Positions 18,191-26,463 of a DNA stretch of 44,983 bases are shown one piece after another. The notes under the pieces are model-generated. The model had not been told where the DNA came from. It searched no databases and was given only the letters and a program-made list of their open reading frames with translations. The DNA is from an uncultured Fibrobacter sp. Lineage in GTDB: Bacteria > Fibrobacterota > Fibrobacteria > Fibrobacterales > Fibrobacteraceae. Each line of letters starts with the position of its first letter. The first letter of the stretch is position 1. The translations under genes were made by a program, and so were the position numbers. The stretch lies in assembly GCF_947166265.1 (NCBI RefSeq), contig NZ_CAMVDO010000024.1, forward strand, positions 1 through 44,983. Reading direction: 5' to 3'.

Positions 18191-19033
18191 CTAATATTTT
18201 TCCCCGCTTAGTTCAAAGCGGATTGTAACGGGGGAATGATCGGAGGGGTAGCGAAACTTTTCTCCGTCGTAATAGGTCTCGTTGAGTATTCCGAAACGCT
18301 TGACCTTTGTACCTGGGGCGACGAATATGTGGTCGAGCTGCCAAATGCCGAAACGTGATGGGTCGAAGTGGTTGTAACTGCCGTTGGGTGTGCTTGTAAA
18401 TTCGGCGATCTTTTGTGCGTCGACCATGACAGAGGTTTCCAGGTTTTTGTACGATTTTGATGTTGAAGTGAAATTCAAGTCTCCGGCAAAGATGAATGGC
18501 GTGTTTCCTGCCATGGAGTAGATTTTCCGACTCATCAACTTTGCGCTTTCGGCTTGAGCATCTTTGCCATGGTAGTCAAAGTGAACATTGAAAATGTACA
18601 GAAAATCCTGTTGAAATTTAAGTTTCGCCCAGGTGCAGTAGCGGGCATGTTTGGAATCCCAACTCTTGCTTTTTTTTTCGGGTGTTTTCGACAGATAGAA
18701 CCTTCCGTAGTCGACAACGGTGAATAATCCTTTCTTTATAATAATGGGGTTGTATTCCATGGTGTCGGAAAGGATGATGTCATACTCAGGAAGAAGTTCC
18801 ATTAACTGTTTTAAGCGGTAGGGACTGCCCTCCTGAAGGCCGACAATGTCAAAGTCGTGATATTTGATGACGTTCGCGATGGGTTCTTTCCGCTTTTCCC
18901 ATGCATCGCCGTTTTCGACATCCCTGGGGTCTTCCCAGCGGATGTTCCAAGAGGCGTAACGAAGCTCCACTCCGTAAGAAACAAACGGAATGCATAAAAG
19001 GAGAACGAAAAAAATGGCGATTTGCTTAATCAT
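18191..19033 (-). CDS. Exported endonuclease/exonuclease/phosphatase-family hydrolase
   Basis: A 280-residue EEP-fold protein with a signal peptide (IAIFFVLLLCIPFVSYG), so it acts outside the cytoplasm. Metal and catalytic motifs are in order: ASWNIRW (Asn), IVGLQEG (Glu), NVHFDYHG (His), FAGDLNFTS (Asp, Asn), QLDHIF (Asp, His) and YPSDHSPVTI (Asp, His). The fold serves DNases, phosphoinositide phosphatases and sphingomyelinase-type phosphodiesterases. The start overlaps the stop of the GT8 gene by four bases, tying it to the polysaccharide operon; an exported phosphodiesterase there could trim phosphodiester-linked decorations of the glycan. That role is inference. A plain secreted nuclease is the alternative. 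Confidence 0.85.
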   Translation of the reverse strand: MIKQIAIFFVLLLCIPFVSYGVELRYASWNIRWEDPRDVENGDAWEKRKEPIANVIKYHDFDIVGLQEGSPYRLKQLMELLPEYDIILSDTMEYNPIIIKKGLFTVVDYGRFYLSKTPEKKSKSWDSKHARYCTWAKLKFQQDFLYIFNVHFDYHGKDAQAESAKLMSRKIYSMAGNTPFIFAGDLNFTSTSKSYKNLETSVMVDAQKIAEFTSTPNGSYNHFDPSRFGIWQLDHIFVAPGTKVKRFGILNETYYDGEKFRYPSDHSPVTIRFELSGEKY

Positions 19034-19986
19034 TTACGAATAATCAGCCCGCAAATTTTGTCGATGGTTCGGTAAATCGGTTTCAGACGCTTGTACATGA
19101 ATACGATCGTCCTGTAGAAAGCTGTCCTTTGGACTTTGACCGAAATCAGGTCTGCGTTTACGTCTTGTACGGAGCTGAATGCGATTTTGGGGTTTGCCAA
19201 GATGGCATCCAGTTTTTCGTGAGTCTTTTCGAGAATGCTTTTTTGAATGTTTTTGTCCGCAAGGTCAAAGCAGGTGAGGCCAAAGCTTGCATAGTAATGC
19301 ATGATCTTTGCGCAGTTTAGATGTTTGAGGAATGAAGACCTGCGCGTCACCTGGCAATTCCAGGTGCCGTCTATTTCTTTCACGATGCCACCTTGGCGGA
19401 CGTTGACCTCGTTGAGTGCGGTCTGGTCATAAACGACAGAATACTTTTCAAGCGTTTCTTTCCACAGCTTGTGCCATTCGTCAAAGAACTTTTGGGCAGC
19501 GGGAGATTTTTTGACCCAGATGACGCCACTGTTGAAATGTAAGTCCTGGTATCCGGCACTCCAGTGCAAAGGCTTGGAACGTTCTTCGTAGAAATTCTGA
19601 TAGCTGCCTTCAGAAATTTTCTGGTGACGGTCAAGTACCATTCCGATAGATATATCTTCGCTAAAGTCGGACTTCAGTTCTTCGCATACAAGCGTGTCCC
19701 CGTCGATAAAGAGAAAGTCTTCGTCGATGTAATGGTACATCGTGGTCTTTAAAAAACGGGAACGGTCGCGGTTGTTGTACTCTTCGGGAACCTGGATTTC
19801 GCAGATTTGTATGTCAATTTTATTGTGATAGGTTCTTTTTCCCGTGAATGTTGCCGCAGTACCTTGGTCAACGAGAATCACGACCTGGGCTCCTTTATTG
19901 TGCGCAAGCAGGCTAGACGCACTTATCATGGTCTGTTCATAATAAGTGTCTTTTTCATTGCTGACGAGTACGTAGACGAAAGTCAT
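19030..19986 (-). CDS. Family 8-like glycosyltransferase
   Basis: A 318-residue retaining glycosyltransferase of GT-A fold. The start is placed at 19986 (MTFVYVLVSNEKDTYYEQTM) because AAGAGG lies just upstream; an upstream in-frame ATG at 20064 would run into the previous gene. The DxD metal site is FLFIDGDTLV (Asp95-Gly-Asp97), and LHFNSGVIWVKKS plus ALNEVNVRQGG are typical GT8 acceptor-side segments. The C-terminus is basic and amphipathic (TAFYRTIVFMYKRLKPIYR), consistent with membrane attachment. Sits between the two-domain glycosyltransferase (11 bases) and the exported phosphodiesterase. The sugar transferred is not known. Confidence 0.85.
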   Translation of the reverse strand: MTFVYVLVSNEKDTYYEQTMISASSLLAHNKGAQVVILVDQGTAATFTGKRTYHNKIDIQICEIQVPEEYNNRDRSRFLKTTMYHYIDEDFLFIDGDTLVCEELKSDFSEDISIGMVLDRHQKISEGSYQNFYEERSKPLHWSAGYQDLHFNSGVIWVKKSPAAQKFFDEWHKLWKETLEKYSVVYDQTALNEVNVRQGGIVKEIDGTWNCQVTRRSSFLKHLNCAKIMHYYASFGLTCFDLADKNIQKSILEKTHEKLDAILANPKIAFSSVQDVNADLISVKVQRTAFYRTIVFMYKRLKPIYRTIDKICGLIIRK

Positions 19987-19996
19987 GGAAAACCTC

Positions 19997-21721
19997 TTAT
20001 AGGCCTTTGCCGAAAAATTGTTCGCACTTTTCGATGGCGACATCGTTACGGTTGTTGTGCACATTGGCTATGTATAAGGATGTTTTTGCGAGTTCCTTAT
20101 TTGTGATGTAGAAGGGGTGCGTTTGTTTATTGGGAACCCAAGCGACAGGGATGTTGAGGCTGTTTTCTATAAATTTTAGCCAAACGTCATCGACGGACCA
20201 TGCGTTGTCCATTATATTCTTCGGGTTGAAAAATTCTGAATCCATATCGAAAATATGGGGGGGGTAGAGAACGCCTCCGACTCCTGTAGCGAAGAGCTGC
20301 TGGGAAGGCCCTGGGTCTTTTTTGCAATCGTAATCCCAGGAATTATAGTCGACAGCGTGCTTGTTCATGTCATACAGGATTTTATGGACGCGTCTTGCCG
20401 AAATACAGTTGGGATGCTTTTTGTAGCTTGCGTACAGAGAGGCTAACATATCCCGTGTGTAGATGACATCGTCGTCTACGGTCACGATGCATGCGTCTCG
20501 GTATTCCTTCATGGCGTGAATGTATTTCTTGTGAGGCTTTAGGGGTTCACCTCCGCAACGGATTTCTAGGCCCTTCTTTTGCAATTTGAGAATTTCTTGG
20601 GGAATGTTTTCCAAGGAAACGTCTTTGTCTAGCCAAAGGATGACCTTGGTGGGCTTCAAAGTCTGATTGAGAATGCTCTTCAGGCATATAGGAAGCGTCG
20701 GGAATCGCGCTGGATAACTTGTTAACGAGACAATTATCGGAGTCTCGAATCTTTGTTTTGCAATGCCATAAGAGATGGGTAGGTAATTGTACCTGAAATT
20801 GTTCCAACTCGTTTTTGCTTTTTCAAGGGCGATTTTGATGGTAGTTTTTGCCGCAAGGCTTGGGCTAAGGCGAATCATTTTGTATAGAAAATGGATTGCT
20901 TCTTTCTTGTCATGTGCCTTTTTGGCTGCCCTGAAAGCGTTGCGAAAATCGGTAAATAAAATTTTGTTGCGTGCGTCGCGAACTTTCTTGCTCAGCTTGT
21001 AAAATTGGCTGAGACCTTTGTTGAAGCGCTCGCTTGTGTAGGCCCATTTGATTTTATTGCTTTCCGTAATTCCACAGCCACGGCGATATACAGATGAAAT
21101 CACTGGATTAAAGTGAATTTTGCCCTTGGTGGAGAGGTAGGCCCACATTGCGGTATCGAAACCGGGCTGTTTTGATTGCAGAAACTCGGGAAGAAATTCG
21201 CTGCGGTAAACAGCGGACGCCGTAGGAAATCTTCTTCGAATGAGAAGATCTTCCAAAGATACATCGTGTTCCGGTTCATCCGAAAAAGGACGGGCTACAT
21301 TTGTGTTGGTGTATAATACGGTCCCGTTTTCGGTAGAAAGCGAATAATCTAAATGGCTTTCAAGAAAGTCAACTTGTCGCTGCAACTTGTTAGGATCGGT
21401 CCAGTAATCATCTCCTTCGCAATCGGCATAGTACTTCCCTTTGGCGGCAGGATAAATGAAATTCTTCCAGATGGGGTTGCGCTTAGAATGCTGGTTTTCA
21501 GTTTGAAGGATTGGCTTGATTATATCAGGATGCTTTGCGGCGTACTCTTTTACAATTTCGGCTGTTCCATCGGTTGAAGCGTCGTCGTGAATAATGATTT
21601 CGATGGGAAAACTCACCTTCTGCATCAAAAAGCCTTCAATTGTTTGCGCAATGAAGTCTTTCTGGTTGTAGGTGGCGCAGAGAATGGATACAAGAGGAGC
21701 CTGATTCATATTTGAGAGCAT
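19997..21721 (-). CDS. Two-domain glycosyltransferase (GT2 plus a second GT-A-like domain)
   Basis: A 574-residue protein that appears to be two glycosyltransferases fused. The first domain (about 5-230) is family 2: VSILCATYNQKDFIAQTIEG, IIIHDDASTDGTAEIV and DCEGDDYWTD as the metal site. A helical linker follows (about 235-315). The second domain (about 325-550) begins PIIVSLTSYPARFPTLPICL and has ACIVTVDDDVIYTRDML as its metal site plus an ATGVGGVLYPP acceptor loop, a type often found alone in polysaccharide clusters. Starts at 21721 and 21709 are both possible, with no strong binding site. The enzyme could add two sugars in sequence, or one domain could be structural; both keep their acidic metal-binding residues. 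Confidence 0.85.
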   Translation of the reverse strand: MLSNMNQAPLVSILCATYNQKDFIAQTIEGFLMQKVSFPIEIIIHDDASTDGTAEIVKEYAAKHPDIIKPILQTENQHSKRNPIWKNFIYPAAKGKYYADCEGDDYWTDPNKLQRQVDFLESHLDYSLSTENGTVLYTNTNVARPFSDEPEHDVSLEDLLIRRRFPTASAVYRSEFLPEFLQSKQPGFDTAMWAYLSTKGKIHFNPVISSVYRRGCGITESNKIKWAYTSERFNKGLSQFYKLSKKVRDARNKILFTDFRNAFRAAKKAHDKKEAIHFLYKMIRLSPSLAAKTTIKIALEKAKTSWNNFRYNYLPISYGIAKQRFETPIIVSLTSYPARFPTLPICLKSILNQTLKPTKVILWLDKDVSLENIPQEILKLQKKGLEIRCGGEPLKPHKKYIHAMKEYRDACIVTVDDDVIYTRDMLASLYASYKKHPNCISARRVHKILYDMNKHAVDYNSWDYDCKKDPGPSQQLFATGVGGVLYPPHIFDMDSEFFNPKNIMDNAWSVDDVWLKFIENSLNIPVAWVPNKQTHPFYITNKELAKTSLYIANVHNNRNDVAIEKCEQFFGKGL

Positions 21722-21731
21722 AGAAAAATTG

Positions 21732-22958
21732 TTATTGCAACATGTCCAGTAGGTGCTTGGCGTCCTGTCTTTTGCGGAGAACCTCGTACCCGTCTTCCGT
21801 CATTTTAACAATGGCACAGCGTGGGTTGATAAAGAATGGGGTGAGGTTGTGCCTGTAGGCTCCAGATCCCTTGAAAACCAAAAAATCTCCATAGTGGTAG
21901 TGCTTCAATGTTACTTGATTTGCTATAACATCTGTTTCCATACAGGTCGCGCCTACGATGTCAGCGGTAATGGGCTGTTCCTCTTCTCTTTCGCTGTATT
22001 CATCATAGGGATAATTTACTTTACTTGTTTGAGCCCGTACCTGATAGATGCTTGCGTCTACAATGACGAAATCCTTTTGGTTTATAGTTTTGTGTTGATG
22101 AATTCTTGTAACCAATTCAAAGACGTTTGTTACAACGGATGCCCCTGGTTCTATTACAATATGGGGCTTGTGAATTTGAAACCATTCATTGTTGAGTAAA
22201 ACGTCACAAATTCCGTTGGCGTAATCTTGGTAGGAGGGCCGCTTTGAAATATCGACTTCCTTGGGGGCTGCTCCAAAAAATCCACCGCCTAAATCAAAAT
22301 ATTTGATTTCATCTAGGGCGTGCACTTGAGCTATTTCTAAAAGGCGCGAAGAGATAATTTTGTAGTTTTCGACAACGCGGTTAGTCGATGATGTGTGCCC
22401 ATGTAACGATACGACACTGATCTTATTCTCTTTTAATTTGGGAATGATTTCGTCAAGAATTTTTTGCGTAAATCCGAAACGGCTTTCTTTTAATCCACCT
22501 TGTATGGCGGATGATCCGTTGTCGGTCTTTATTTCCATGTTTACGCGAAGGCCAATATTGATCGGTAAAACTGGATGTTTTTTTCGAATGTTGATGATGA
22601 AATCAATTTCGTAGAGACAGTCTAAGTTTACAATAGATCCATTGAGGATTGCTTTTTCGATTAGAGCTTCACTTTTGATGGGACCGTTTAAAATAATGCG
22701 ATCCCCTTTAAATCCGACTTGCTGGGCCAAATCGTATTCTATTTCGGAAACAACTTCTGCAATAAAACCATTACTTTTGACGATGTCTAGTAAAAAAGGA
22801 GTGTAATTTGTTTTGAATGAATACGAAAGAAGAAATCGATTGTATCGATTTTTGAAGGCGTTGTTAAAGTCGGTCAAGTTCTTTTGAAATCTATCGGGGT
22901 ATGCCAAATAGAATGGGGTTCCGACTTCATTTGCAATTTCTTTTAATCTAGATATCAT
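21732..22958 (-). CDS. Type III PLP-dependent decarboxylase-like enzyme (diaminopimelate/ornithine decarboxylase family)
   Basis: A 408-residue fold-type III PLP enzyme. The PLP lysine is Lys49 in LLSYSFKTN; HGHTSS corresponds to the His stacking on PLP; FDLGGGFFG and IVIEPGASVV bind the phosphate; GATCMETDVI carries the active-site Cys-x-x-x-Asp of decarboxylases; GSGAYRHNL supplies the closing Tyr. All catalytic positions are kept. Its start overlaps the end of the ATP-grasp gene by 11 bases and the two ATP-grasp genes lie directly upstream, so the three probably form one chemical module in the glycan operon. Substrate is unknown: an amino acid made into an amine, or a related reaction. Housekeeping LysA is unlikely given the context. 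Confidence 0.85.
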   Translation of the reverse strand: MISRLKEIANEVGTPFYLAYPDRFQKNLTDFNNAFKNRYNRFLLSYSFKTNYTPFLLDIVKSNGFIAEVVSEIEYDLAQQVGFKGDRIILNGPIKSEALIEKAILNGSIVNLDCLYEIDFIINIRKKHPVLPINIGLRVNMEIKTDNGSSAIQGGLKESRFGFTQKILDEIIPKLKENKISVVSLHGHTSSTNRVVENYKIISSRLLEIAQVHALDEIKYFDLGGGFFGAAPKEVDISKRPSYQDYANGICDVLLNNEWFQIHKPHIVIEPGASVVTNVFELVTRIHQHKTINQKDFVIVDASIYQVRAQTSKVNYPYDEYSEREEEQPITADIVGATCMETDVIANQVTLKHYHYGDFLVFKGSGAYRHNLTPFFINPRCAIVKMTEDGYEVLRKRQDAKHLLDMLQ

Positions 22959-24150
22959 GATCTTGTAACGTTATATGGAAATAGTTCTTGAAATTATGTG
23001 TAACCGAAATGAGTTCGTCGTAGCTTGGGAACTCCAGAAGACATAAGCCGACTCGGTCTGTCAAAAATTTAAACTTGTTGATAGCGTCGCCTTTCTGTTT
23101 GAAATAAAGCTCCTTGACGATATATTTTTTGATGTAATCGTCGATTTTAATGTCTTCAAGGATTCCGTCTTTTTCTGAATATAGCAAACAGTAGGCAAAA
23201 TAACCATTGGCTTCTGCTTTATCTATGTCAAGAGGCTCGTTAAGAGCCATTTTTACAGCAAGTTCTTCGGTACTTATTTTATAGGCCCTGTTCATGAGGC
23301 TGTAGATGAAATTCCCACTATGCCTTGAGTTGACTTCTATAAAATAAATTTTTCCTGAAGAGGATACCCTAAATTCAACATTGATGGCTCCAGATTGAAT
23401 TTTAAGAGCCGATACAAGTTTTTGGATTTCATCCTTGACCTTGTTGTAAAGATCTTCTGGAATGATTCCTTTCCCAAAAATCGTTGCGCAAGGCAGAATT
23501 TCGTTGACTGCTGGATATAAATATCGTCCAAGGAAAGCAATCTTTAGAATTCCGTCTTCGATGATGCAATCACCGTTTATTTGAATGTTTCCATCCACGA
23601 ATTCTTCGATAACAACATTTCCGCTATTAGACTCCTCGTGAGCCTTGTCGACAGCGCTTTGAAGTTCGCTTTCTTGGAAAACTTTCGTTATTCCCTTGTT
23701 TCCGCCGCGGTCCGTTGGTTTCACGATTACAGGGAATGTCAGACTATCAATCGATTCCGGAATGGACGTTCCGTTAAAGAGGATGAATTTTGGAAAAGAG
23801 GTGAAACCATTGCGTTGAAGGAACTGTCTAAAATTGTTTTTGTAAGACAGTGTTTCTTTCGTGGTTTCGGAAATACCCGGCAGATGAAACTTTTCTATAA
23901 CGTGGCATCCTGCGAAGTATCCGTGTGAAGAAGCGAAAAAGACTACGCCATCAACGGGATTCTTTTCGATGTAGGCATCAATAAGATCAGTGTCGTAGGT
24001 ACTGATCATGAGCGCTTCGTCCGATTCCTTGTGGCCGGGATTTTGGGGCTTGTTGTCGCATGTGATAACATGCAAGCCACGAGATTTGGCGTACTTAATG
24101 GCTGGTACAACAGACAGATTTGCATCAAAAAAGATAATCCGTTTATTCAT
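22948..24150 (-). CDS. ATP-grasp ligase, copy 2
   Basis: A 400-residue ATP-grasp enzyme joining a carboxylate to an amine or similar nucleophile through an acyl phosphate. The N-terminal third is a Rossmann-like pre-ATP-grasp domain (IIFFDANLSVVPAIKYAKSR). The ATP-grasp core shows FPVIVKPTDRGGNKGITKV (Lys and glycine loop), VVIEEFVDG and IYFIEVNSRHSGNF, with Glu and Asn as magnesium ligands. It is four bases after copy 1 and overlaps the decarboxylase-like gene. It is visibly more AT-rich than the aminotransferase region upstream. The substrate is not known; amidation of a uronic acid or addition of an amino acid to a sugar is plausible. Confidence 0.85.
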   Translation of the reverse strand: MNKRIIFFDANLSVVPAIKYAKSRGLHVITCDNKPQNPGHKESDEALMISTYDTDLIDAYIEKNPVDGVVFFASSHGYFAGCHVIEKFHLPGISETTKETLSYKNNFRQFLQRNGFTSFPKFILFNGTSIPESIDSLTFPVIVKPTDRGGNKGITKVFQESELQSAVDKAHEESNSGNVVIEEFVDGNIQINGDCIIEDGILKIAFLGRYLYPAVNEILPCATIFGKGIIPEDLYNKVKDEIQKLVSALKIQSGAINVEFRVSSSGKIYFIEVNSRHSGNFIYSLMNRAYKISTEELAVKMALNEPLDIDKAEANGYFAYCLLYSEKDGILEDIKIDDYIKKYIVKELYFKQKGDAINKFKFLTDRVGLCLLEFPSYDELISVTHNFKNYFHITLQDHDI

Positions 24151-24154
24151 AATC

Positions 24155-25357
24155 CTATTCCACGTTTATTTTTAACCAATCACGGTCATGGCTCAGAGCA
24201 TTAGTCATTTCTTCTCTGGTGTCGAACCTGAGAAATAGCGTTCCCAAGGAAGTATTTGCACCGGTAAAGGGGACGATATGGTCGCTAGGACTTACAATAA
24301 GGCCCACGTCGCGGACATACTTGCGTTTGAATTCTGGGTTGATGTCGATAGAAACGAAAGTCCCTTCTTTGGATGAGTGCAGAATGTAGTTGCACCAAAC
24401 TCCATCGTATTCTGGGACTGTTATGTTGTCTAGTGGCATTCCGAGCGCTTTCTTGATTTCGTTGACAATGAGGTCCTGACCGGTCGCCATGTCCTGCAGT
24501 TCGGCGATACGGTTTCCGCCACCGCGGGGACTCACTTCCATAATGTAGGCCTTGCCATCGGAACACACACGACTTTCCACATTGTAGATACCGGATTTCA
24601 CGCCGAGAAGCGTGAACAGGCGCTGCAGTTGCGCTGTCAGGTCGTCTTGGAACTTCTGCTCCATGGAGGCGGGCCAAATTTCGATTGCGGGCGTGTATGG
24701 GTTTGCTGCGTTCTTGTCGAATAGCTGGTCGGAATACGCCGGGTAGACGAGCTTGCCGTCTACCGTAAAGATATCTGCGCTGGACTGAGCACCGACTTTG
24801 TCGAGAAAGTCCTCGATTATGAAATGTTTTGAAAGCGACGACGAGAGAGCGGTCTCAATGGCGTTACGTAAATTTTCCTTGTTCTCAACTTTCGTGACGC
24901 CCTTACTGCCTGCTGAATCGACAGGCTTTACAATCACGGGCCAGTTGAAGTAGGCGGTATCTTTTAGGGCGTCTTCGATGTTGTTGTAGCCCTTTGCCTT
25001 GGGACAGTTGAATCCATGCTCGGTAAGAAACTTGCGGAACAGCGACTTGTCCTGCAGAATGCGGGCGGCCTCGTAGCTGCACTGGAACGGCAGTCCCATT
25101 TTCTCGGCGACATAGGCTGCGGAAACGACTCCCGGGTCTACGGCATGTGAAAGTATTCCGTCAATTTGCAGTTCTTGTGCGGCCTTCAAGACGGCGTCCT
25201 TTTCAATGATACTCACGTTGCAGTATTCATCGGAATACTTGTGTGCAATGTTGTTGGGGAGGTAATCCGCCGTAATCACATAGACTCCTAGCTTATGAGC
25301 CTCTTCGATTACGGGGAGCAAGTAGCGGAGTCCGCCAAGGAGCATCAACTTTTTCAT
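24155..25357 (-). CDS. ATP-grasp ligase, copy 1
   Basis: A 400-residue ATP-grasp enzyme of the same length and layout as its neighbour but only distantly similar. The pre-ATP-grasp domain starts KLMLLGGLRYLLPVIEEAHK; the core has WPVIVKPVDSAGSKGVTKVE, FIIEDFLDKVGAQSS and AYIMEVSPRGGGNRIAEL. In the last motif the usual EvNpR reads EVSPR, so Ser takes the place of the Asn magnesium ligand, and a following Asn may substitute. Its start codon shares one base with the acyltransferase stop. Two different ligases beside a PLP enzyme suggest two successive amide or ester bonds on the sugar or a small peptide-like side group. Confidence 0.85.
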   Translation of the reverse strand: MKKLMLLGGLRYLLPVIEEAHKLGVYVITADYLPNNIAHKYSDEYCNVSIIEKDAVLKAAQELQIDGILSHAVDPGVVSAAYVAEKMGLPFQCSYEAARILQDKSLFRKFLTEHGFNCPKAKGYNNIEDALKDTAYFNWPVIVKPVDSAGSKGVTKVENKENLRNAIETALSSSLSKHFIIEDFLDKVGAQSSADIFTVDGKLVYPAYSDQLFDKNAANPYTPAIEIWPASMEQKFQDDLTAQLQRLFTLLGVKSGIYNVESRVCSDGKAYIMEVSPRGGGNRIAELQDMATGQDLIVNEIKKALGMPLDNITVPEYDGVWCNYILHSSKEGTFVSIDINPEFKRKYVRDVGLIVSPSDHIVPFTGANTSLGTLFLRFDTREEMTNALSHDRDWLKINVE

Positions 25358-26445
25358 TAGCGTCTCTCTTTTACATGCATTTTATTTTTTTTAGAATCAA
25401 ACCAATGAAAGAAAGGTACTTCTAAAAGGTGTATTCGCATAAAATCAATAAGGGTACATATAATATAGATTCCTAATACAGACACTATTGCGTGTATTGC
25501 GAGATAATCGGAGTTAAAGAATAATGTGTTTTGCAAGGTGTCTGTCCACAACCATTGCCGCATTGTATCGCTAGCTGCATGAATGAGTAGGACTCCAAAT
25601 GCAGATGCGCTGATGGTGTTTATAATCTTTGAATGCTTGATTTTCAAATTTTTAAAGAAAAGAAATGCAAAAATTGCTGTTGTTAGGGCGAAAATGGCGT
25701 TGGAATCCGCTACATATTTGTACCAAGTGACTTTACCGGAAATGTCATATCTCCATGCTCCCCATATAACGGTTGCCCAAGAGCAAACAAAAGAAATCAA
25801 TAAAGCCAACCCGCAAAATTTGTTGCTTTGGAATTTTTTTATAGGGTGAAGTCTTAGGTATGCTGCAATGATGTACAAGATAATAAACCACTGCACGTAG
25901 TTGAATGATATCTTTATGTGAATTAGAGGCAAAATTGTGAACATGAGGACGCATAATGCAATTAAATAGCGATGTTGTCGCTCGCTAGTTTTGTTTAATA
26001 GGATGTTTAGATACGGAATAAATAGAAAGAATAGCAAATAGCAACTTGTAAAGCTGTTTGTGATACTAGAGATGGGCAAAATATCTTTAATAAGAAATTG
26101 GATTGAATAGTTGTTGTATTTCGTTATGAAGAAAATGATTGCGATAATGATGCTATAAAACTCAATTTCTAGGAAAAGCTTTAAAAATTTATTTAGGGTT
26201 ATTTGTGACTTGACCATAAAATAACCGGTTATCAAGACGAAACAATTGATACCGGTTTTGCCACCCCAACCAAATAGCAGTAAAAAAAGTGAATTTGATG
26301 ATGTTGCTCCAAATTCTTTTATAAGCTCGAGGTATCCGGAGTTGACAACATAATGGTGTGCGACAATGATAAGCATCGTCACTATGCGGAACAACTCTAG
26401 ATTAGAGTCTCGGACTTTCTTTGGTTGAGTTTCTATTTGGGGCAT
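25357..26445 (-). CDS. Acyltransferase family 3 membrane protein
   Basis: A 362-residue integral membrane protein with about ten helices. The N-terminal motif SNLELFRIVTMLIIVAHHYVV has the Arg and His typical of the family 3 membrane acyltransferases that O-acetylate or otherwise acylate surface glycans from the cytoplasmic side. GWGGKTGINCFVLITGYFM is the second recognisable segment. The gene is strikingly AT-rich against its neighbours, which suggests separate acquisition. It follows the aminotransferase by 18 bases and shares one base with the ATP-grasp gene. Probable role is O-acylation of the glycan made by this operon. Confidence 0.85.
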   Translation of the reverse strand: MPQIETQPKKVRDSNLELFRIVTMLIIVAHHYVVNSGYLELIKEFGATSSNSLFLLLFGWGGKTGINCFVLITGYFMVKSQITLNKFLKLFLEIEFYSIIIAIIFFITKYNNYSIQFLIKDILPISSITNSFTSCYLLFFLFIPYLNILLNKTSERQHRYLIALCVLMFTILPLIHIKISFNYVQWFIILYIIAAYLRLHPIKKFQSNKFCGLALLISFVCSWATVIWGAWRYDISGKVTWYKYVADSNAIFALTTAIFAFLFFKNLKIKHSKIINTISASAFGVLLIHAASDTMRQWLWTDTLQNTLFFNSDYLAIHAIVSVLGIYIICTLIDFMRIHLLEVPFFHWFDSKKNKMHVKERR

Positions 26446-26463
26446 TCGAAATATTCTGCTATT

